From positions 16,383,501-16,447,500 of the forward strand of contig NC_067287.1 in assembly GCF_020740795.1 (NCBI RefSeq): DNA of 64,000 nt, given 5' to 3'. The DNA comes from Apus apus (lineage: Eukaryota; Chordata; Aves; Apodiformes; Apodidae). Below the pieces are notes generated by a model that was given only the letters and a program-made list of their open reading frames with translations, was not told the DNA's origin and made no database searches. The position numbers were made by a program, and so were the translations under genes. Below are positions 47,301 to 62,300 of this stretch, piece after piece. Every line of letters begins with the position of its first letter. Position 1 is the first letter of the stretch.

Positions 47301-50300
47301 TTACTGTATCTTTTTCAGAGAGGTGACAGAAGAAAATATATTTTCATAGCTCAATGAATTAAGCACCTCGTACACAGGGCAACTCTAAGAAAACTGAGGA
47401 AGTCAGGCAGTTTCAGCAGTGCACTTACATCCAGATTCTGCCATCATACACTACTAACCTGCTGCTACCAGCAACCTGCTGTAGCTCACTATGGTCCAGT
47501 TAAGGTGCTTACTTCACCTTACCTGAGTCTAATGCTGCTTTGGGTTTCTCCATTTCCATAGATTCCAGGTTTTCTGGCAATTCCTGAATTTCGTCATCTC
47601 CAAAACCAGTGTCTGGGCTGCTTGTGGGCTTATCTTCATCATGGCTCAGAGACAGAGAAGCTTCCTTTTTGCTAATCTCTAAGACAGCTGCTAGCAGCTC
47701 GACTTCGCTCATCCCATCAAAACCAGCATTACCCAGCTCAGGTTTATCACCCTCCATTTTACTTCTCTTTGAACCCTAGAGATGAATGGAGTAATGATTA
47801 AGTGCTTGAATGAACCAGTATGTAACATCAGCTTTACATTTCTGTGGAGATTCTCTAGTTTTATTAACCCCAGGGAGTGGGAGCTTGGCTCTATCAACAT
47901 GAAACAGTTTTATGAGACTCGATGGAGAGACAACCTTTGTAGCTACATTCACTCCAAGGAATAATATTTAAATATAAACTACAACCAGTTTTCACAGGCC
48001 CCCTGGATTAACATACATAAGATAATTCCTCCCTTCTCTTTCTTTTTTTCCAACACATGTTCCACCTTTAGGTTCTGATGAAGCCTCAAGCCTCTGGTAA
48101 GTCAGCATTGAGACACAGGTGGTAAAATTGCACGTTTGTTAACAAAGGCTGAAGCAGCAACATGAGAGTAACTGAACACAGAGAGACAAAAATAGGAACT
48201 GGGATCAGGCTGGTACGAAGGGCAATTAAAATTAGGTTTGGTGCTGCAGCCTTGCTGTATGAAATCTTGTGGGGGGCAGATCAAGTAAGAAAACAGTTAA
48301 CCAGAGAAAGAGGGAAATCATTCTTTCCAAAGGTAAACAGAATGACTTTAAATTGGAAGAGAGGAAAAACACTTCAGTCTTAACCTGATTTTTTCCTTTT
48401 CTAGTTATTTTCCTAAAACTGATGACCATAAACTCCTACATCATACTGGTTTGCAACTAATACAGTAATTTCAATAATCTTTATATTAACTGTTAATCAG
48501 AAGGGTAGCCTCCACGTATACATATTTACTCAATTACACTACCTACCATATGCTTAGATTTTTTCCCTATATTATGTTAAAAATGTGGAAAAATAGTTTC
48601 TATTAGAATGTACTTATCCAGGTCTTCCAAAATGCATTTGAATGGATCTCAAACTTTGTTAAAATGAACAAAAACATTTTACTGCTGCTTTTTACTTAAA
48701 TACAGCAAGCTTTTGATGATGAAGACAAGTTCTGTACAGCAAACATTTGGTATTAAAACTGGCTTATCAAACAAGGTTAGCAGATGAATTAGCCAACTAA
48801 ATTGCTTATTTCTAGATATCATGCCCTCCAAGAATTAGAACTTACAAATTTAAACCTCTCTCCTCACATCTGCTCATGCACTGAACAAGGAAAGCAGAGT
48901 ACCTGCATTTTAAGCTTTCTGATTTCTCTCTCTGCACCTGTAGGCTACTAACATCAAAACTGGTTTGGCTCTTCAGCAAACTCCAGTTCCAGGCAGTATG
49001 CCAACTACTACCACTAATTCAGTGGCTGGACTTTGAAGACTTGGCAGCATCTGTGCATTATTTGAATACAAGTTTTCTATTACAAATTATTTGCATAGGT
49101 TTTAAGTAGCTTAGGCTCTAACACTGGCTGCTTTAAATAAATATATTTGAAAAGTACTTCAAATACTGCTTCATTTGCAGAGGCAGAAATCACAGAACTG
49201 GGAGTTCTGCTCACTTTAGCTAGATAGCTGCTATGGGCCCGTACAGCCCAGTGTCACATACTCCAGCTGTCCTCCCACATGGCAGCACTGTATCCCCCTC
49301 AGGGATACACTGGCCATACAAAATGACTGCCAAGGCCCTAAGGCAACCCCATCCATAGCTGCTGAGAGAAGCATGCCATGGAAAAAGGTGCAGCAGCAGT
49401 AGCAATGCCACTTCCAAGGATCAGATCCTCCCGGGACAATACTGAGGACACAGAATCTGCTTGATGAATACAGATGGCTGGAAAGGCCTGTAGTTCAGGA
49501 GTGGCCAGTGTGCACAGCCACAAAGTCACCTGTGTGGAATCATCACCACCACTGTTTCTTTCCCACAACAGGCTGGAAAGCCAATAGTTAATTTGCTATT
49601 CAAATTAATAGACTTTATTCCCACAATTTCTGTGCTCACAGCACTTGTGCAATAGAGACTACTGACACTTCCTTACAAACAATACTCAAGGAAGGACAGC
49701 TTAGGAGAGTTTGGAAATGCTTTTTGGACAATACTTTTTCTATACATAAGGGGGACTTCAAAGTCAAGCTAGTTTCCTGTCCCCCACCCACAGCCAGCCA
49801 TAGACATGCCATGCAGGACAGCAGTTGCCTACCCTGCTCCTGAGACTTTCAACAATGGATTTTCTGCATTCTCCCAAAACAATCCATTCAATTCCATCCC
49901 TACATATACTGAGCATGAGTAAGTTTTCCCTAATATTTAAACTAAAAATTACTGTCTGCAACTTAAGTCTACTACTTCTTGTTCTATCCACTACAGGCAT
50001 GGAAAAGAGTTCATGTGTTTCTGTTAATTTATTTCACTTCCTTGAAGCCCTGCTTAGGTTTCTCCATAAACTACAGTTCAAGCTGTCTCCTCTTCCCCCC
50101 AAATCTTCCTTTCTAGATCTCTCACCATTCATGTTCTTCTCCTCTGGCCCCTCCCCAGTCAATCTGTAACTCTTTTCAGCCAGAGCCCAAAGCTGGATAC
50201 ACAACTCCAGTTAAAGATCATTGCTGGGTGGATACACAACCTGCAGACTGTGTATCTATACACTTTTGCTTTCAACCAGTCTGACCTTGTGGCTGACTGT

Positions 50301-53300
50301 CCTGGTTTGAGCCAGGATGAAGCCTATTTTCTTTTTACTGGTATTTTTTTCTTCTTCAGTGAACTCCCTTTTAAACAGCACACTTGCTGAAACTAGCAGC
50401 AAATTTTCCAGCCAGTGGACTGAAAACGCCCAAATGTTTATAGATACTGCTGAGAGACTAAGGCCACTTTGCTCTGCTTGTTGAATCTGCTGCTTTGAAC
50501 ACTAAAGGAGCAGAAGAGTTGTATCTGCATCCCTTCTGTTGAGAGAAGCAGACTAGGCAGATGGCAAAATTGGCCAAAGAGAGTATTCCATCCCATATAT
50601 ACACGTGACACTCGGTATAAATTCTGGGATCACAGAAGTCCCTTTTTTCCTTCTTATTCTGTCCATGGCCAGCATTCAGGCAGAACTCCATCTATCCATC
50701 TCCTTTGATCACTAGGCCTGTGCACTCCTGACCCTCATAACTCTCCCCTCAGCTCCTGTCTGCTCTGCCTCTCTCTCCAGCAGTGCTCTGGGACATTTCA
50801 GAACTGCTCCCAGCTCAAGAGATGCTGTGGGAATTGCTGGGGGTGGGAGGAGGTGACAGGGGTTTTACACATTCCTGAACCTATTTGTATATATTTGTAA
50901 ATATTTTATTTTATCATTAGTATTTAAAGATGTCTAGTTTAGTTTTCAATCTGGAAGCCTCTCTCCTTATTCTCTCTCTCCTTTCCCTACCTGAGTGGAG
51001 GGGGAGGGGACAGAGAGCATTATTGTCACTTCTTAAATTGTTCCTGAGTAAAACCATGACACTGACTTTCACCCTTCACACCCCTTCTGAAGGCCCATTG
51101 CTTTCCCAGCTGCTGTCATCCCACATTTACAGTAGTTAGTCCTGCTAAGATTGGCATCTTTAGCCTGTTCCTACTAAACAACCTGTCCTATTTTTAGACA
51201 ATTTCTCACATTTGTCAAGATCATCCTGAACTGTAGTTCTGAGCTTCAATATATTTGCAGACCTTCCCACCTCTGGGTCTTCATAAAATATAATGATCCT
51301 TATCTATTTTATAATTTATTAAATACTGAGTGGATCAGGATCCTCCTCCCTTGGTTTGATCTTCCCATCAGATCAGAAACTGTAGATATTTTCCTTTTGT
51401 TACTGACTGCTTCTCACCCAGCTTTATGCCTGTCCTTCCATGTCATAATCAAGACCACAACTCTTCACTTGATTAGAATAACCCTGTGTACACTGTCTAA
51501 AACTTCAGAGAAATGGAGATGCAGAACACTTCTCCTAAGCACTAGGCCTGCAACACTAACAGAAGAATGTGGCACTGCAAGATAACCTTCTGGGTTTCTT
51601 GCTTTTCCTCTGGGTCATCATTCTTCCCCTCTGGGTCATTATTCTTCCCCAGTCAACTCATCTTCCTGCTAACACACTGCCTTGATAGAAGCAAAAAATA
51701 TCTTAGCCACATTAGTACTGCTCACAGTGAAGAGCTCAAAGGCAATTTGAAGTTACCTGCACTTCAGAGCTTGATCTCTATGCACTTCTACATGTCCACC
51801 TCCAAAGTTTCTGAAACTTTTTAAAAGCCACACTTGAAAGGGGACACCGATTCGATGTGCAAGAAGTTCTCTCAACTGACTCCTCTGCCTAGCCCAACTT
51901 GTACTAGATCTAGTTTAACCAAGGGTTTTAATGCCTATTTTTATTATTGACAGCCTATCAGATTCCAGCCAGGAAATGTTACTGGTCAAAGTTTCCCAAA
52001 GGACTAACAAAACTGCTAAGCAGCTGGTATACATAACCTGAAAGCTACGAGCATTTCAATGCAATTAGCTCTGTTCCCAGCAGGAGCAGATGTACTGAGA
52101 GGTCAATTAGTAAAGCACTCCATTCCAGCATCACAACACTAATTAGGAGAAAAAAGTTATCTTACATAAATTTTACTCACAGCCTATGCTAAGAAAAGCA
52201 CAGGACAGATGTAAGCATATGTAGAATCTACGTATATGAAAGTTAAGTGTTTTTTCCCCTTACCTTTTCTGGCTCTTCTTGCAGTTGTTGCTGATCTCTA
52301 CTCTCTATGTTACACAACCTTTGGCTGTGGGCAATGGAGCGTTTCAAGGGTTCATCATCACTGTCAGAATCTACATAGAGTGCTGCAGAGCCCTTTGACT
52401 TGAAAGTGCATTTTCTGTGAATTAAAAACATGGCTATAAAACTTCATGGCATTGTGGCATCATACAATCTGTTCTGAAGTAAGCAATAAAGAAGTGTTAC
52501 ACCCAACTTTCACATTGCGGGGCAGTACAATCTGTGGAACAACCGGTAGTGACTGACAGTGAACATTTATTAACATAATAGGCAGGATTTCCAGAAAAGG
52601 TAACTTTTACCAGGTTAACTGGCATACCTACTTCACGCCTGCAATGGCAACTTACAACCTTAAAATTTACTCAGTGTTTGGCTCTTGCTTCTAAGGGTTC
52701 TGCACTTCATTACCTAGCAATCTCAGAGCTTACTCATTTGAGACAAGTCCACAATAACATGTAGACCTCAGTACAAACCATTTGACTTCTGAAGTTTACT
52801 AAGCTGGACACAGGACTTCCCACATCATTACTAGGATATAAAAAGTGCACATCTGAACCACTTTTTCACTTTTCCTGTTTGCTCTCTCATTAAGATACAT
52901 TCTTGCTTCTTTAGAACAGGAGACAAGGGAGTCTGAGGAAGTAGTGATTTCTGCTTTAGGAAAACTGTTCCTTAAGCATTCCATAATGCAAAACTACTGA
53001 ATGTGGTATCACATTTGTGAACCATATGGCCTGTAAGAACCTCTCATTTTTGCAAAAAATCTTATGGCACTAACCACCTGTTCCCAAAACACACATGGGG
53101 GCTCTGTTGAGCCAGAAGGGAAAAAAGAGCCAGACTGCAGAATTAGAAGCCATTTTGCTTCTCATACATGTGACAAATGCAAGATAGTTTAAGATTGCTG
53201 GTACTGAGAAATTATTTGAACAACCTAAACCCAGTTCTCGTGCTGATGCTCAGCCTGTCTGAGAAGAATAATCTCTCCTTACAAGTCCCCAAAGGTTTGT

Positions 53301-56300
53301 TCTCAAGAGAAATGTGAAGGTGATCATGACAACTAGGCAAGCTGTACCATTGCAATTAATTTCACCTAGCATGTAACAACCATAAAACTCTGATATGAAA
53401 AAAGACAATAGCTGAAATAACTTACTACAATAGAAAAAGTGGGAAGATTCAAAAAGAATTAGAAAAGTTAAAAATGCCTTAAAACTTATCCCATGAAAGC
53501 CCAAGCCAAGGGCATTTCAGAGCTATTACTCACCTACAAGTTATGGAAGTGCTTATAGTACAGGAATTCACCATTTGGGAGGCTTTCAATGGACGGGATC
53601 TATTAAAAAAAGCAAAGTATTTATTGCAACAGTTACAGTTAAAAAAAAAAAAATTGTGTTTACTTGTCTGCTATGCATGCAAATCCATGACCAAAGAAAC
53701 AAGTAGAATACCATTACATCCTTGCTAATTGCTTACATTTAGAGTAATAACTCCATCATGCTATAAATATACAACAGTTGTTCAAAACCACACATAATCC
53801 TTTAAACTAGATTCACTTCTTAGTGATGCACCCTTAGGGACAAACTCACAAATTAAAGGCTTTGGGCTCCCATGTCAAGACAACTCATTCGTGGTGGTTT
53901 GTTCTTTTTTTTTTATTCCCACCAACACCTGTGTTCCTGCTCCCAAACCACAGTCTCCTACGGCTGTCTGGATCAGCCGGTTTTCTGGCATGTCCCACAT
54001 TTCCATTTCTCTTCCCTTACCTAAATTCTTCTAAATAAACTTCCTGCTCCATTTGATCCTTTCACAGGCTCCTCAAAGTCCACCACTATCATTACACATC
54101 TATCCACCAGATGGCTGCCAATGCAGAAAACTTATCTAATCTTCCCCTCAAATCAGGGCTGATTCTCTCCAGCTGATTCTCTCCACTCTCTGGTCAATCA
54201 GAATGGTTTCAATGACTAAAAAAAGCGATTGGAAAGCTATTTCAAACATATTTTAAAGTATTTCTGCTATGGTTAGCTTAAGCTGTTTGTTGTGTTTAAG
54301 ATTTCTATTGTTAAAGCAAACTCTTGGTAAACATCCACGTAAATCTCAAATGCCACTAAATGTTGAGAAGAACAACACGTGCCACGTTGCTGAACATACA
54401 CACCAGGTGTGTCCTAACTCCCTACAGTTACCATAGTTACATCACTAGGACCATAAGAGACCTGAGGGTTTCTTGTTCCTTCTTCTGCCACAGACTTCCT
54501 ATGTGACAACTGGCCCATTTAATCTCTGTGTCTCAGGACAAGCAGCTGTACAGAAATAACTGTCACAGGGAAAAGGGGGAGAGCATTTTCAGCACGTGGA
54601 GTGCTCAAATACTATAGTGATACCAGAAAAACAATGAAAATTAATGACAGTATAGAAAGTGGATGTGGAAATTAGCAAGAAAAGACAAGATGTTTTGTCT
54701 CCTAAACAGAGTTAAGTGTGCTGTGAAGGGAAAGGTAATATACATTTTGGACTAAGACATAAATTTTAGAAATTAATGGCAAAAGTTTTAATTAAAAAAA
54801 GGGGATAAAAAGCTATTTTCAAAGACAGTGAAGAACTCTATCTTACAAAATATTCCCCTAGATAATGCCCCATCAACTCTTCCTCCTGCTTCTTGTCATG
54901 CTTCCTTCCCATACACATTCTCATGATGGCATCACCACAAACCCAGACATCTTCTGGAGATCTGACAACTGCCTGCCCTTCCAGCATATGTGCTTAACAT
55001 GGCATGGAGTGATCCCAACTTGCACACTTACACTGTGGAATGGACGCTCCATCCCAATGTCAGCGGCAGCCTAGTGCTCTCCATGCAGTGTGAAAGGAGG
55101 GTTAAGTATCTTGGAATAACCACCTGCTGCCCGACTTTATGATTGAGAGATAATGCTACATTGAAGCTGTATCGTTTCAGATGGAGAATCAGGACCCTGA
55201 GAGATGAGAGAGAAGGACACAAATGTTAATCTCAAGGCAGAAGTCTGAGAAAACCTGCTCAAAATCCAAGTAGACCCATTTACAAAATACCTTCATCTGA
55301 ATTCAAAACAGATTATTACTTTGGTGTGTGTGGGGAAACACTATCCATCTCTTATCTGGCAAGAGACAGGTAATTACTCTCCTGTCCATCACAACTTTGT
55401 GCAAGGTGCAGACTCTGCCAACTCAAGATGCTTCCAGCTTTGATGAGCATCACCTTGTTCTCCAGCTCAGCAGAACCAAGCAGCTCTTACCAAACCATTT
55501 TTACTATGCAGTGAGACAGCAAACAATAAAAACACTATCACTATAGGCCAGGATGCTAGTATGTTACTCCTGGATATTCCAGACTGAGATGGAGGGATCA
55601 CACAGCTGTCCAAAACTGAGGAGGAACCGTGCCCAGTGCAAGATGTGTACTTGGTTTACCTGTCAAGGCACTTTCTCTGTAAAAGAGCTTTAGATCACAA
55701 CAGCACAAAAACCTGAAAAGGCCTCCTTACACTGAAGCTTTTCCCTTATGCTGCACTTTGTACTGTCTGTTTAGATCAAGCAGCTGTATCATCACTTATG
55801 TTGTGCTAATATTCAAAACCTGTGACAAGGGTTTTGCAGACCCAGCACGAAGGGACTCTTCAAGCAAAACATTAACTACCAAGTTACTGGGTTCAGCATG
55901 AGTATACCTGGGACAAGGTCAGAAGCCAGGCAGTCACCCAGCAGCTTGACATCTGAAAACAATCCCTATCCCCAATCACTATTGCTCTAAATAATTATCT
56001 AAACCCAGCCTTGAGGTCAGAAGTTATTGAGCTTGCCATGAGCCCTCAAAGTGTTGAGCTTCTTCCTCAAAGCGCTGTGCTCACTGGGAGAAAAAAAGGG
56101 CAGCAGCACAGGAAGAACTGACCAAAGCAAAATCCTCTATGCACTTTCTGGCAGTCATGTCTCCAACTCAGTCCTGCCCATCAGGTGAGCTAAGCAGAAA
56201 GTGTTAAACTTCCAGAATATATTTACTGCTTCCACTTCCCTCAAGTCACCAAAACCCCAGGAGAAGGGGAAACTCAACCCTCCTCGTGCAGTGATAGGGA

Positions 56301-59300
56301 GGAAGAAAAAAACCAACTGCTGTAGATGATGCCCAAGAGAGCTTCTGTAGAGGGAGACTGAGGAACAGGATGAAGACTGTTGTCTGCATGTGCATCTGTC
56401 TCACATGCTTATCACTTTACATACCCTACCCATTACCCCAGCTTTACTCTTCAAGGGTCTTCTTCCTTGGTAACTTCACTTGGGTAACATGCTACCAGGA
56501 AAGAGAGGAACAGATGTCAACATCTACCTGGGAAGCCTGTTGAACTTGTGTGTGACAACAGCAAACTTTCCATCACACTTCTCACAGGAATACTCGATCT
56601 CTTCTGCCTGTTTAAGAGAACAGGAAAATGACTAGTGGAACAAATGACACAATCAAAACTAAAAATCTTCTATACAATCAACATTTCCATATGGTACATA
56701 AACTACACATACTCCACACTGAATAAAAACAAAACAAAAGTATGTACCCGAAAAAAGAGGTCAAGGGAATCCTGGATTGACCGAGAAGGAAGGAATTTCT
56801 TTCTTCGAGGAAGGTCAATGGAGAGGTCATTAAACTGTTCTCGTTTGATGACTGTTTCACCACACCTAATAAAAACAGGCTTATGTAAGTTTGATGAAAA
56901 ATATACTTGAAATTAAGGACAACTTACATTTTTTAGGCTAGAGTTAATAATGCACACAGAAAATCAAAGTGACTACTACGTAGCTGAACACTTCTTCACT
57001 CAACACCCTTAGAAGAAGCCAGCCCAGCCCTGAAGAAGGGAAAGCCTGAAAATACTTTCAAACTGGTTTTAGAAACAAAATAGCACAGTTCATCTAAAAA
57101 GAAATCTCAGTTATCTTTTTAATTTTTTTGACCCTACAGTCATTTGTCTTCAATAATTATTTTCTGCAGACAATTTACTTTAAAATATTTTAGGGAACTA
57201 GTGCTGTACACACAAAGTCATAGTTCAAAAAAAAAAAAATCTGTGTTCTTGAAAACTCCATGGAATGTAAACATCCTATATGGGAATCTACTGCACAGGT
57301 CATACATAACGGGTCAGACACACCAGTTTACATCTTTTTCTGCAATAACCTATAGAGCCAGAAGAAAATGCCATTCCCTGGAAGCCCTTAGAAAGGACAA
57401 TCTAGAAAACACAGCTTCCCTTTCTTTTTCCTTTAAGAGGAAACATTACTTGACTGAAACCCCATTTTCTCCCTATTCTGAAACAACCAGTGTACAAAAA
57501 GCAAAGCTCAGCAGCTTTCCACTGGGTATGTAATGAAGAACTAAGTGGTATGAGACTGCTTAAAGAAGGCCTGCAGCAGCAATGTGGTGTGAGGTTTGTA
57601 GAATTTCTAGACTGTAGAATATTTTCTGTCATCCAGCTTTGGAAAATACATAGTTCTAGTTCTAGCCTGCTATGAAGTCATGCAAGTTGGAAACACTTCC
57701 CAGGCTTTTAAGGTAAGTACGAGAAAATCTCTTCAGCATACTCACGTTTTGCAAATGATAGAATGCTGAACCTCAAACTCTAAGTTACTGATGACTGGAC
57801 ATGTATAAACTTTGGTGGCTGAGAGGTCATCTGAAGCCCGTTCGGGTGAGTTATCTTCATTAGGAACTGGCTCACTCTTCCAAGTTTTGTTTAACTTCTC
57901 CATGTCCTCCTTCAGCTGATCCAGACACTGGCTCAAGAACTCATGTGCATCCTAAAAATGGAGTAAACCCATCACAGTGATTTTGTACTATTTCATTCAG
58001 TATCTTCCTCTCAAACACACACAGATTGGGGAAATTGTGTTTTAGCCCACTGCTTCCAGCAAGACATTTCTGCTCCAACAATTCAAGGGGTCAAGCTGTG
58101 CCAGGGGAGGTTCAGATTGGATATTAGGAAAAATTCATTCACAGAAAGAGTGGTGAGGCATTGGAACAGGTTGCCCAGGGAGGTGGTGGAGGCACCGTCC
58201 CTGAAGGTGTTAAAAAAACAGGTAGATGTGGTGCTTCAGGAGATGGTTTAGTGGTCACAGGGGTGCAGGGCAAACGGTTGGATTTGATGATCTTGTAGGT
58301 TTTTTCCAGCCTTGATGATTCTATGATTCTAAGCAGCAACCAACTGTCATTTAATCAAAAGCTCAAGTCACTGTCAAATCGAGCTGAAGCTTGACAGGAG
58401 CTCAGTGCAGTCCAAACACTGAACATAATACACTTAATTGTTTCTAGACAATATGGTACTTACATTCTGCATGTACCCAGAAAATCTCTCTGCAGTAGCT
58501 GAAATTGCACTTTTCACCTTCTTGAGCAGCTCTTTCTTAACCTCAGGGCTGCAAACATCCTTTTTAGCAAGCAGATGGGCAAAACGTCTGCAGAAGTCAA
58601 TGCAATGAAACACTGATTGGTTTTCCAGGACTTTAGAGAAACAAAATAAAGCTTGTGCTACCTCATTTTAAGAGTTTCTAAAAGCTTTTCTCCTGTGATA
58701 AGTGGTTTAGGGGTTTTGTATTAAAATATCTCATATATAATTAACCTTTTCCATTTCAAATGTTTTGAAATCTCATCTGAGGCCATAACTGGAACAGGAC
58801 CCAAATGAACAAAAACATTCCACAATCTTTTAAGGTAAAGAGCCTTATAAAGTTCTATCAACTTATTTCTGCTTTATCTTTTACAATAAGTACTGATACC
58901 AGTTATGAAATCACATGGCACTGAAATAAGCAGCACAAAAATAATTAAATTCAACTTGCATGGTTAGACTTGATTTCTATTTATTTTTTAACTTTACATT
59001 TCCACTCAGTTTCAAGTCTTACTTCTTTTGGCAGCAAAACTTTACACCTGTTTTAAAAATAAGTTATTCTGCATTTATTTTGCAGTTTCTTGCATTTTCT
59101 TCTGAAGCATTTCACTCTGGCACTAGAAATACAGTAGAAGATATTAAACACTGCCTGTAACTCAGCATTGCAATTTTTAAGAGCCTGCTACTTCTTGCTT
59201 CTAAAATACAACAAGCAAAGAGCTCTAGGATTTATTTTAATGTTTACACACAAAAATAACTCTCTACAAAGGTGCTTCAGTATTAAAAAAAATAGTTTAT

Positions 59301-62300
59301 CAGTAATGAAAGAGAAAATATCTTTCCTGGAAAGTGAATTTTACCTGATAAGTGCATTGAGTGGAATTTTTTTCCATGGGATACCCTGCTTGAGTAAATC
59401 ATTAGCAAAAGACTGAATTGAAAACAAGGATTGTAGAATGGCATTCATATAGCAGGTGTTTCCCAAGTTTGAAAATCTGAAAAAAGAAAAAATACTCAAT
59501 ATGAATGTATGTCAGTACGTAAACATGCCAGTGTTTAACACAGCACTGCTAACAGGTAGGACATTCACCCCAGCCACTCCCCAGAGCTTTTTATTGGAGC
59601 TGTCCACCTGCCCTTCAGACTGAAAACTCATGGGAGGTGCCATTTATCAGGAAAGCACCCACAAGTTTCTGCGAACAAAATTTGAAAATGTGTGTATATA
59701 CACAAGTTAGAGAAATGAATCATGAAAGTCTATGAAAGGAACATGAATTACCTGAAATTATCCTATCTCTAAAATTCTCAGGAAATTAATTTAAGAATAC
59801 ATATTTTTCAAACTAGGAAAACTGTTCCTCGTTACAGTGTTCATTAATTTCAGGATTATTTTTTTTTTAATTAAATAATTATAACCAAAATGTGTATGTT
59901 CTGATGATCCAAGTGTGCATGCTAGATAAAGGAAAATAAATTTACCCTTGCAATTGTTGTTGAGGATGGGTGGAAGGAGGCACTCGGGGTTTGTTCCACC
60001 CTGTGTAATCTTGATTAGATCTCATTTTTTTAACAGAAAGAGGGGCAGGCTGAGAAAGAAATCCCAGGCTTCTTTTGGCTGAAGGGGACTGGCTAGATAC
60101 AGTAGACCTAAAAACATAAAGGGATAAGAAGTGTAAGATTTGTAGCCTTCTTCCTTAACTGGCTACAGTCCATGACACTGGAGTTGTATCACTGTAGAAG
60201 ACAAGGACTAGTAAAGCCACAGAAGACACCTGGCATGTATCATAATGCAAAAGAGGTGTGAGAGACAACTTCTTTCCTGAGTACTTAAATATGGTTACAT
60301 TTCCTTATATCCACAGGTGGGCATGCAGTGTAAGTATTTTGTTTATAAGATATTTAACAACTCCCCATGCTGTATGATGAGAACAATGAAGCACAAGATC
60401 ACAAGTCCTAAGACATGTTTAAAATTCACATGTGTGCCAGAGTCTTCATTTTCAGCCTCTTGTTCTTGTAACCAAATCCCTCTGGACCTCAGTCCCTCAT
60501 GTAAAGTGTGGACAATGCTTCTATTCTTCCTTGATCTTTTGTCTCATCTTTCTAGGGCAGAGCCAGACAGTTTGATTGCACAGCATCTAACAAAGAAGAA
60601 TCCTAACCTCAGCGGGATCAGTATTACTAAAATACTGTTATTAAAGTATAAGTTTCATGCCATTTATCTACCTGGGGAAAGTGAAGCAAGGATTCAGCCT
60701 TAAGTTCTAGAGTTTATATATGAATTTGAACCATCTAGAGTTTCCATAACAGCAGGATCAGTCATTCACAAACTGTAACAGACTTGAGTAATTGTAGGGA
60801 GTCTATCTATTGCAAGCAATAACTGGAGTTTGTAGATGTAATTAGAGCAGCTGCAGCCACACCGGGTACCTAGATTGAACTCCTGGGGAAAAACACCCAC
60901 AGCAATATATACACATTTTATGCATATAAGCTACAAATCAAATGATAAACACAGAAAACTGAAGATTCTAATTCCTGGGAAAGAATTGTCATTTACAGTT
61001 CATGCTAGTCAATCAGTCCTACCTGTCCAGGGTGGAACTGCCAGTGGAGTACTCTTTTGATGAGGACCTGCTGCCATAGAAGGATGATGACTGTAGTGGT
61101 AAAATACCTTGAAAAACAGAGAGGCAGATCATTTTGTTGCAGATAACTCAGCTATTTACACAATATAAAGCTTACCTGAAAGTTAGGCAGAAAGGTTTAA
61201 AAATCCTCAAATACTGTTTTCCAGAATTGGTGGGGAAAGTACCTACACACGTACTTGGAAGTATTAATGCAAATATCAATCATAAGTAACTAAAGACATG
61301 CTGGAGCTTGAATTGAACTTAATACAGTAATCTCCATCAAATCCAAACTGCAACATGAAACATTTAAAAAGTCACTGAATTATCTTAACCATCTGAAAGA
61401 TAATAAATACCCACCTCTTGTGCAATTATACAGGACACACGCAACAGAAAACTCACTAATGATTTACAATACAGTGCTCTCAAAATTCAAGGTAAATAGA
61501 AGTGAAAACTGTTGTCTTCCCACTCCAAATTCCACAGTAAATTACTCTATGCTTGGGGCAATATCTTGTTTTTTCACTGTTCTGATATAATTGTGTTAGA
61601 TCCTGAGACTCTAAGGCCTCAGAGATGGTACCACACAAAAAACATGCTCTCAAGAGTCAAAACCCCCACCTATTACAGTGAATCACAGCATATTTTAGGT
61701 TGGATAATGAATAAAGATTTGCTTGTCTCCCAGCTCCAAGTGTCCTGAGCCATGCAAATATCAAAAATGCAGGCATATGGAGGAAGGCTGCAATACTGTT
61801 ACCTGAACTTGCAGGAATACACTCACAGATTCCAATTTTAACTAAAGAGCAAAACAGATTTTCATTCAGAGATAAATATCCACCTTACTGGTTCCTCCGG
61901 CAACGTGTTTGTGCCATCAGAGCTGCACAAAAAAAAAAGTGTTCAGCAACATTCTCTATAAAAACAAGATCTTGAATGGACTCCCCTTTCTGGGGAAACA
62001 GGTTCAGTGTTTAGAAGTAAAACTGAAGAATGGTGCTGCTTGCTAGCTTATATACACACTGTCAACATTTTTGTACTGTCTGTAAAACCTTGTCCCATAC
62101 CAAAATCCAACAGAACTTTGGTACAAACAGAACTAAAGTCCTGGCCCCAAAGAGTTCCCCCTCTAAGTTCTGAGGAAGAGAAAAGGACATAAAAGCAAAC
62201 ACTACACGTTTTCAGCACAAAAAACAGCCTACAATTCATGGAGGCATAAACAGCAAAGAGCAGCCTTAAAAATAAACAAGAAAGAGAGCAAAATGGAAAT

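Larger units (their letters stand above)
47776..52263 (-). other. USP37: Longest USP37 intron (4.5 kb)
   Basis: This intron contains an old CR1-like block (about 49800-51350) split by a solo LTR. The rest (47776-49790 and 51400-52263) shows no recognisable gene or element. Confidence 0.55.

Noticed and set aside
53880-54230. Pyrimidine-rich stretch considered as a further CR1 copy
   Set aside because: Scattered words look CR1-like, but there is no ordered match and no octamer tail.
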